NCBI RefSeq assembly: GCF_022788635.1
Contig: NZ_CP076024.1
Span: 3,162,001-3,226,000 of the forward strand
DNA from: Methylobacter sp. S3L5C
Lineage (GTDB): Bacteria > Pseudomonadota > Gammaproteobacteria > Methylococcales > Methylomonadaceae
Direction of reading: 5' to 3'
DNA length: 64,000 bases
The notes beneath the pieces are model-generated. The model worked only from the letters and a program-made list of their open reading frames with translations, was not told where the DNA came from and made no database searches. Numbering within the stretch: the first letter of the stretch is position 1; the number at the start of each line of letters is the position of its first letter. Of this stretch, positions 58,171 to 64,000 are shown in pieces. Position numbers and translations under genes: made by a program.

Positions 58171-59700
58171 TTAATCGTCGTAGCCATAAAAGCTGATAAT
58201 CGGTTGTAACCAAGCCGAGATTTTTGCATATTCGGTTTCATAATGCCGCCAACGACCAACCGACGACGAATAAAGCGGTTGTGCAACCTGATTAAAGCTG
58301 GGGCTGGAAATGTATTTACCGGCTGCTTGTTTATGAAAATCTACAACGGCTGGGTCCCAATTTACATCCAAAAAGTCAAAAACCTTACGAAACGCCGGTT
58401 CAAATTGGAATACGGCATCTTCATAACGAAATTCGATAAAATCCATCGTCAATTGCGGTTTTATAGTCATCCACCAATCCATAACCTGCGCATAAAACTG
58501 TGCAGTATCTTGCCAGCTTAGTAAATGTACGGTTGACGGTGTGGGTATCATGGTCTGCATAAAGCAACTCAGGCAGACATCACGAGGATCACGCAGCAGA
58601 AAAACCAGTTTGGCATCAGGAAAAAGACAGTTAATCAATCCTAAATCAATAGTGTTCATGGTAGTTTTATCAAGTAACAAGCGGCTACCAATCTTGTCGC
58701 CGTATAAGGCATGCGCCCTGTTCCAGTAAAATTTCCGCAAGTGCAACACGCCTGCCAAATCAAGTTTCCTCAGTTGATCTGGTACGTTGCCCTGATTATG
58801 GGAAAGCCGGTTTAATTCTTGAACCACAGTAACTATTAAATCAGTTTCGTCCGCGACAAAAATATCAGGGTTAGCGCCCAATACTTCCTGGGTTAACGTG
58901 GTGCCGGTACGCATAAAACCCAGCAAGAAAACTGGCGCAGGTTGATCGGCTGGAAACAGGGTGTTTGACCAGCGCCCCAGTAATTCACGGTTAAATTCGG
59001 CTTTATTGGTTTTCAGCATTTGTGGTACCAACTTCGCATCCTGGCGTAATACTTCAGGCAGGCGTTTGGAAACGTTAGCTGATAGATGCAAATGAGCAAA
59101 AACCTGGTCATACTCGCCCAGTTTATCGAGGAAGCGAGCCAGTTCTTTATGTGCCCTGAATTGTTCTTCAGAGGTTAGTAAAGGATTTTGGAGTACTTTT
59201 TCCAGTCGGTTTTTAGCGTCTGCCGTCCGTCCATCTGCAGCTTCCAGCGTTGCCAGCAGAATCGCCAGCATAGCGCTATCTGGAACCAGTTGCAGGGCTT
59301 TTCGACCTGCGGCCAGAGCAGACTTTTTTTGATTTAGCCGGGAATGAGTCAAAGCCAGTAATTGAAAGCCCCGGACGAAACCGGGATTAATCAGTACCGC
59401 TTGTTTGCAGACATCCAGTGCACCTGGATAATCATGCCAATATTGCAGTTGATCAGCCATATCAAGAGATAACTGAGTATCCCGGCTTTTGCGGGCTTTT
59501 TTCAATAATAATTGTCCTGCCTGACGCAAATGAATGATGCCTTGGTCGCGCTGCCCTTGCCAGCAAAGCGATTGTCCCAAGCAGGCCAGCACTTGAGGAT
59601 CTTTTGGGTTTTCATTTAAGGCTTTGGTAAACCAACCGATGGCTTCAGCAATATTCTTGTTTTGAATGGCGGCTTGGCCGAGTTGCATAAATTTGCTCAT
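58171..59700 (-). CDS. TPR-sulfotransferase
   Basis: The product is 509 aa. The N-terminal half has TPR units (GWFTKALNENPKDPQVLACL, ALDVCKQAVLINPGFVRGFQ, AAGRKALQLVPDSAMLAILL). The C-terminal sulfotransferase domain has PVFLLGFMRTGTTLTQEVLG, the phosphosulfate-binding loop, and LVFLLRDPRDVCLSCF. Such proteins transfer sulfate from PAPS to unknown acceptors, often cell-surface glycans or lipids. It has no signal peptide. It is divergent from the peroxidase gene at 60064. Confidence 0.88.
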   Translation of the reverse strand: MSKFMQLGQAAIQNKNIAEAIGWFTKALNENPKDPQVLACLGQSLCWQGQRDQGIIHLRQAGQLLLKKARKSRDTQLSLDMADQLQYWHDYPGALDVCKQAVLINPGFVRGFQLLALTHSRLNQKKSALAAGRKALQLVPDSAMLAILLATLEAADGRTADAKNRLEKVLQNPLLTSEEQFRAHKELARFLDKLGEYDQVFAHLHLSANVSKRLPEVLRQDAKLVPQMLKTNKAEFNRELLGRWSNTLFPADQPAPVFLLGFMRTGTTLTQEVLGANPDIFVADETDLIVTVVQELNRLSHNQGNVPDQLRKLDLAGVLHLRKFYWNRAHALYGDKIGSRLLLDKTTMNTIDLGLINCLFPDAKLVFLLRDPRDVCLSCFMQTMIPTPSTVHLLSWQDTAQFYAQVMDWWMTIKPQLTMDFIEFRYEDAVFQFEPAFRKVFDFLDVNWDPAVVDFHKQAAGKYISSPSFNQVAQPLYSSSVGRWRHYETEYAKISAWLQPIISFYGYDD

Positions 59701-60063
59701 TGGTTTTTAAAGCTCCGTTATATGAAAAGTTACTATACTTAATAGCAAGAATTCTAGCACAGAGAGTAAGCGCCCCAGAATTGGTTTAGTCTTGAGTTAT
59801 TGGATTTAAAGTTAAGCCTTTTACGTTGTTAGTGTGGGATATGCCATAAAAACTTGCTGTTCTGTGTTAAATAACACAATTTAATAATTGATTGATTAGT
59901 CAAGACTCATAATGACTACAAAAAGAAAGTGGTATAAATATTGCTAATAAATATAGGCGAAAATGCAATTAATTAAATACCTACTTAACTCGGCCAAAGG
60001 TGATTTTTTGCGACTTTAAGAAAGATAAGCGGCCTTAACTTTTTACCAACATTGACAAATAAA
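59701..60063. promoter_or_regulatory. Divergent promoter region with one TGTTAAATAACA motif
   Basis: 363 bp between genes that point apart. TGTTAAATAACA at 59865-59876 is a perfect 12-bp palindrome apart from its central pair and the inverted form of the motif found upstream of apbE and paralogue B. No gene is seen. Confidence 0.55.
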
Positions 60064-62157
60064 ATGACACGAAATCGACTATTGGGATTAATCACGATCA
60101 TGGTTCTTATTAGTGGCGGGGTTGCTAATTATGCCTTTAAAACTGAAACAGAAAGCAGTGGAGAAATGGTTTTAGGTCATGGCAATCTGGATGCACTGAA
60201 AGGCATTTATGGCCAATGGCAAGAACATTATGAAGCGCGGGGTGGCAATGCGACTACATTACGTTTATCACTGGCTCATTCTAAAGTTTTATCAAATACC
60301 GACTCAAAAGCTCGCGGCACTATGGAGCTTAACTTAATAAACGGTTCCTTAGCCGTTAAAGTGAAAGGTCTTGATAAGCAAACGTATGATGTGTGGTTGG
60401 TTGATAATCATGAAGGCGTAAATCGTACCGTAAAGCCTGAGATTGGCGATAGTTTTTTTCGTTTAGGTACGTTAACTCAACACAATGATATTGCTGAATT
60501 GACGACTCAAATCAATCGGATCGCCCTGGCTGATTTTAAAATTGACATGGTCACGGTAACCTTGGCAGGGAAAAGCCCGGATCAAAGTGTTGTTATCGCA
60601 GGGGCTCCCGATTTTTTACAGAATTTATATTACGCTGACAAAATCTGGGCTCAAGCGGCAGTCGGTAGTGTAAAAGCCGTACCCGAAACCCGGTCACCTT
60701 TTGATTATTTGTTACCTAAATTGGCGCTTGCCGTTGATGCAAATCAACTTAATTTGGCTAGTGTAATGGGTGCACAGATTGCCGAAGGACGTCGAATTTT
60801 TGTTAATGAAACGTTTAACGGTAATGGACGTACCTGTAGCACTTGTCATCGTTTGGATAACAACCATACGATTGATCCAAAATATATTGCTAATCTCCCG
60901 CTCTCTGATCCGTTGTTTGTCGCTGAAACCAATCCGGCCTTGAAGACAGGTTTTGAAAATCCTAAACTGATGCGGCAGCTGGGGTTGATTTTAACCAATA
61001 TTGACGGTTTTAATAAACCGGCAGTAATGCGTGGTGTACCTCATACCTTGGGGTTATCTAAAACAATCACTACTGAACTTATGGTAAATCCAAACGGTGC
61101 AAAGGGCGAGTTTGCCTTGGATGAAGAATTTGCACATGCCTTGGGTTGGTCTGGAGATGGCTCGGTGGGTACCGGATCTTTGCGCGAGTTTACTTTTGGT
61201 GCCATTGTTCAACATTTTACCAAGTCTTTGGCAAGAACCCCTGGCACTGATTTTCGTTTGCCAACTGATGCAGAATTAAATGCTTTACAAGCTTACATGC
61301 TCTCTTTGGGGCGTAGTCAGGAATTGAATTTAAGCAAAATGACTTTTACTTCCGAAATTGTCCAACGCGGCTTGGTATTATTTAACGTAAAAAATAATCC
61401 GGTTGTTGCCGGTAAAGCTGTTTTAGGTACGGGAGCTAATTGTAATGGCTGTCATAGCAACGCTGGTGCAATCAGTTCGACAACGGGTGGAAATCCTACC
61501 AGAAATACCGGCATTGAAGCTATGAAAGATCAACCTGCGGTGTTATTGGATCCGACCATTGCTATTGACGGCGGAATTGGCGATGTCGATGTTAAAGGTT
61601 GGTGTAACGATAATGATGAGGATACACCATGTAGTTATGGTGAAGGTCGCTTTAATTCGCCCAGTTTAATTGAAGCAGCAGATACGGCACCTTTCTTTCA
61701 TAACAACAGTGTGAGCAGTATAGAAGAAGCGGTTGCTTATTATAATACCGATGATTTTAATCAGTCGCCCGGTCACCTTACCTCGTCTAATGCGGATAGA
61801 ACTATCAAGATTGGTTCTTCGCAAGTAGTTGCCGTGTCTTTATTTTTAAGAACTATCAACGCGCTGGAAAATATTCGCAATTCCAATGCACTGGACGAGC
61901 AAGCTATCCGGTTAAATGCCGGCAATGGTAGAGAAATTACTTTGTTGGCGCTAGCCGATACCGAAGATGCTATTCAAGTGCTTACAGAAGGACAGTTATT
62001 GCCTTATCCTGAGGCCGTAAACAAGCTAAAAGCGGCTTATCAACTGGAATACACTGCCTCTTTGTCGCCATTGCCGGCACTGCGTAATGTTATGTTGAAT
62101 AAAGCCAGAGCATTAAAATTGCAAGCTGATGCTTTAATGGTAAGCAGGGTCCCATAA
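60064..62157 (+). CDS. Dihaem cytochrome c peroxidase-like protein with extra N-terminal domain
   Basis: The product is 697 aa from ATG 60064 (MTRNRLLGLITIMVLISGGV, signal or anchor); a TTG 12 bases upstream is also open. An N-terminal beta domain (about residues 35-200; GTMELNLINGSLAVKVKGL, YDVWLVDNHEG) precedes the MauG/CcpA part: CSTCH (258-262), CNGCH (460-464), and TAPFFHNNSVSSIEEAVAYY. The usual motif GPYxHxG is APFFHNN here. It may oxidise surface proteins or respond to peroxide. The length and N-terminal domain set it apart from classic peroxidases. Confidence 0.82.
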   Translation: MTRNRLLGLITIMVLISGGVANYAFKTETESSGEMVLGHGNLDALKGIYGQWQEHYEARGGNATTLRLSLAHSKVLSNTDSKARGTMELNLINGSLAVKVKGLDKQTYDVWLVDNHEGVNRTVKPEIGDSFFRLGTLTQHNDIAELTTQINRIALADFKIDMVTVTLAGKSPDQSVVIAGAPDFLQNLYYADKIWAQAAVGSVKAVPETRSPFDYLLPKLALAVDANQLNLASVMGAQIAEGRRIFVNETFNGNGRTCSTCHRLDNNHTIDPKYIANLPLSDPLFVAETNPALKTGFENPKLMRQLGLILTNIDGFNKPAVMRGVPHTLGLSKTITTELMVNPNGAKGEFALDEEFAHALGWSGDGSVGTGSLREFTFGAIVQHFTKSLARTPGTDFRLPTDAELNALQAYMLSLGRSQELNLSKMTFTSEIVQRGLVLFNVKNNPVVAGKAVLGTGANCNGCHSNAGAISSTTGGNPTRNTGIEAMKDQPAVLLDPTIAIDGGIGDVDVKGWCNDNDEDTPCSYGEGRFNSPSLIEAADTAPFFHNNSVSSIEEAVAYYNTDDFNQSPGHLTSSNADRTIKIGSSQVVAVSLFLRTINALENIRNSNALDEQAIRLNAGNGREITLLALADTEDAIQVLTEGQLLPYPEAVNKLKAAYQLEYTASLSPLPALRNVMLNKARALKLQADALMVSRVP

Positions 62158-62176
62158 CGAATAGTTAAGTTAAATA

Positions 62177-62209
62177 AGACCTGACAGTTACAAAAAATCT
62201 GTCAGGTCT
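62177..62209. terminator. Hairpin after the second peroxidase gene
   Basis: AGACCTGACAG and CTGTCAGGTCT form a perfect 11-bp stem with an 11-nt A-rich loop, 20 bp after the stop and 26 bp from the convergent ABC gene. There is no T-run; probably a shared convergent terminator. Confidence 0.6.
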
Positions 62210-62234
62210 GACTCTAAGCACAAATCAACAAGGA

Positions 62235-63581
62235 TTAGCGCTGTTTACGTTTGCGCCAGATGATAAATCCTGTGCTAATCAGCAATAGCGGAATGATGAT
62301 TAAAAAGCCAAAACCTATAATAGCAACTGCTGTTTGGGTCAATTGCAAGCTTTTATCGGTTGCAATTTTTGCCGGGATATTGATAAACCTATCATCATGA
62401 ATGAGCCACGAAACCATTTTTAAGCCCATATCCAGATTACCGACATTGCCGAGGTAGGTATTGGATAAAAAGTCACCATCACCAACCACCACGATGCGTT
62501 GTTGTGTTGTTTCATTAAGATTTCGGGTTAAAGCATAGGCAAAAGCCAGCGGGCCTTGTTTTGCCTGGCTATTGGCATCAAATTTTATTTTCCCTTTGAT
62601 AGCATCGGCTTCCATCCATGACTTTGCCGAACTGCTTAGCCAAGCTGAGATAGTAAAATCAGTTTTACCATCAATTTCAAGTGCTGCCACAACCGGATAA
62701 AGGGTAATCGTCTGAAAACCTTTGGTGACTGGATGAGGTGCGTATTCGCTGACGAGTATAAAACCAGGGTCATCAATACCATAAAGCGTTGAGTTACTGT
62801 CAACAATAACACCATCAAGCTGCCTGATACCCAATAGTTTTAGCAAGTCAGTGAGTTGTTTGTTGTCAGGGTCGGTTAATACCAGTAGATTGCCACCGCG
62901 TTGAATATACCCCTTGATGATAGCTATTTCACCGGCCAGTAACGCCACTTTGGGAGCGGCAATGACCAGCAAGGCCGAGTTGTCTGGAATAGCCGGTAGC
63001 GTTGCCAAATTAAGTGTTTGAGCATTGATTTTTCGATGAGCCAATTCTTTGCCAAACTGTCCAAAATCGAAATTGGCTATACCTTCAGGCGAGCGTTCAC
63101 CGTGACCGGTTAAAAAAGTGATCCAGCGTTCATTGGCGTTGGTTAGTTGTAACAGGGCATTGGTCAGCGAAGATTCATCAATAAAGGTAAGTTTTTCGGT
63201 GCGCTCCTGATAGTCGACAATAATAATCCCTTCCGGACCTATGTTTAGTTCACGGGTTTTTTCAGGCTCAAAATCAGGATCGATAAAGTTAAGCGTTAAA
63301 TTAGCTTTATAGCGGCTATAGCGATCCACTAATTGTGCAATTTGGGCTCTTATTGGCTGGCCTTGTTTAATATAAGCCGTAATAGTGACTTTATCGGGTA
63401 GGGACAGGAGTAATTTTTGCGAGGCTTGCGACAGGGTATTGCCGGCATTGTTGGTAATGTCTGTTTGTACGCTGTAGCGCGTAGTTAAAAAAGCCAGTGT
63501 ACCAAGCACAAGTAATAACAGTGCGGTAATAAGGGCACTTTTCAGGCGCAGTTGTTGGTGTATCCGTGGTGATAGTTTCAT
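62235..63581 (-). CDS. GldG-like ABC transporter auxiliary protein
   Basis: The product is 448 aa. A membrane helix near the N-terminus (ALITALLLLVLGTLAFLTT) and one at the C-terminus (VAIIGFGFLIIIPLLLISTG) enclose a periplasmic part with LTNANERWITFLTGHGERSP and VTAYIKQ-type sequence (as VTITAYIKQGQPIRAQIAQL). This is the ABC_transp_aux/GldG family, which works with a GldF-type permease and an ATPase. Five bases separate it from the permease gene. In non-gliding bacteria the substrate is unknown. Confidence 0.82.
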   Translation of the reverse strand: MKLSPRIHQQLRLKSALITALLLLVLGTLAFLTTRYSVQTDITNNAGNTLSQASQKLLLSLPDKVTITAYIKQGQPIRAQIAQLVDRYSRYKANLTLNFIDPDFEPEKTRELNIGPEGIIIVDYQERTEKLTFIDESSLTNALLQLTNANERWITFLTGHGERSPEGIANFDFGQFGKELAHRKINAQTLNLATLPAIPDNSALLVIAAPKVALLAGEIAIIKGYIQRGGNLLVLTDPDNKQLTDLLKLLGIRQLDGVIVDSNSTLYGIDDPGFILVSEYAPHPVTKGFQTITLYPVVAALEIDGKTDFTISAWLSSSAKSWMEADAIKGKIKFDANSQAKQGPLAFAYALTRNLNETTQQRIVVVGDGDFLSNTYLGNVGNLDMGLKMVSWLIHDDRFINIPAKIATDKSLQLTQTAVAIIGFGFLIIIPLLLISTGFIIWRKRKQR

Positions 63582-63586
63582 TTTTG

Positions 63587-64000
63587 TCAGCGGTCGTTAT
63601 CCAGACTGCGGATAGCCAGCAAAATAAAGGTAGCGGTAAACAGTAAAAAATAGCTTATATCCACCGAGCTAATCAGGCCACTTTGAAGATTTTGGAAATG
63701 CCTTAAAATGGATAAATATTCAAAGACTTCGCTACGCTGTTCTTTCATCCCCGCTGACCAGTCCAGTATCCATAACAGCAATAAAATACCGAAAGTGCCC
63801 ATTGCTGCAACCGTAGGATGATCTGCTACAGTAGACATAAACAGACCTGCAGCAGTAAAGGCACTGACCAGCAACAATAACGCCAAAAAATTAGCAAATA
63901 ATTTACCCATATCCAGTTCGCCGCCAATCAGTAAAGACAATGGCATCAAGGTGATGAGACATACCAGCAGTAACAATAAACCAAGGCTGCCCAAGTACTT
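63587..64000 (-). CDS. ABC transporter permease (GldF/NosY-like), partial
   Basis: The gene runs off the right end of the window; at least 137 codons are present. Hydrophobic segments with LLLLVCLITLMPLSLLIGGE, NFLALLLLVSAFTAAGLFMS and a C-terminal FLLFTATFILLAIRSL fit an ABC-2 type permease. The SLLIGGELDMGKLFANFLA area and the GldG-like gene following after five bases support GldF. Confidence 0.75.
   Translation of the reverse strand, partial: KYLGSLGLLLLLVCLITLMPLSLLIGGELDMGKLFANFLALLLLVSAFTAAGLFMSTVADHPTVAAMGTFGILLLLWILDWSAGMKEQRSEVFEYLSILRHFQNLQSGLISSVDISYFLLFTATFILLAIRSLDNDR

Overview
The window looks like a chromosome segment of a gammaproteobacterium, most probably a type I methanotroph (Methylococcales, Methylobacter-like). 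This is inferred from the moderate GC content, several VPxP-CTERM (exosortase-type) secreted proteins, large MauG-like dihaem peroxidases, and the housekeeping genes gpmI, envC, ctpA, secB and gpsA. No rRNA or complete tRNA is present to confirm it. Region 1 (1-23023) is the right-hand part of an integrative conjugative element of the SXT/MobH type. A graveyard of transposase and gene fragments (1-1373) is followed by a DUF4400 protein, TraD and a MobH relaxase TraI on the minus strand. Next come a lipoprotein, a TrfA-type replication initiator with an RK2-like iteron array (candidate oriV), a membrane protein, a MobI-like protein beside a palindrome-rich candidate oriT, and traF-traH-traG. 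A zinc-ribbon membrane protein, FlhC/FlhD-type activators and a lytic transglycosylase follow. The element ends with a umuD remnant, a LexA-like repressor with a new 44-codon gene behind it, an AbiE toxin-antitoxin pair with a 26-bp palindrome in its promoter, a broken fic gene and a TacAT-type GNAT toxin module between 29-bp inverted repeats. The right edge is the 3' part of a tRNA-Pro(GGG) gene, which is probably attR. Region 2 (23024-29395) holds a Crp/Fnr-like gene, a truncated IS21 element, and a type I-E-like CRISPR array that has been broken up by two inverted copies of an IS3-like element. Copy 2 sits inside a spacer: removing it and one copy of its 5-bp duplication restores a spacer of exactly 32 nt. 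Copy 1 abuts a half repeat at the leader-proximal side, so leader and cas genes are missing. A small frameshifted gene lies between the last two repeats. Region 3 (29600-43040) is ordinary chromosome: a SNF2 helicase/SWIM-protein pair, gpsA-secB-rhodanese-ArsR (with cysteine spacing like BigR/SqrR persulfide sensors), gpmI-envC-ctpA, a NYN protein, ppnP, and an overlapping methyltransferase/FAD-oxidoreductase pair that may do the last steps of mnm5U tRNA modification. Region 4 (43240-62160) is the most interesting chromosomal part. It has four secreted VPxP-CTERM proteins, two dihaem peroxidases, ApbE (FAD:protein FMN transferase), and a TlpA-like thioredoxin, DUF4266 lipoprotein and giant DUF3570 outer-membrane protein operon. 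The DUF3570 protein carries an exact D-x-x-S-G-A-T flavinylation motif and contains an inserted copy of the domain found in the neighbouring secreted VPxP-CTERM protein. Two paralogous VPxP-CTERM genes have GEMM-type (c-di-GMP-I-like) structured leaders, and a 12-bp palindromic motif recurs in three promoter regions of this block. Together these suggest a co-regulated, surface-exposed flavin/haem redox system. The window ends (62235-64000) with an auxiliary protein and a partial permease of a GldF/GldG-type ABC transporter.
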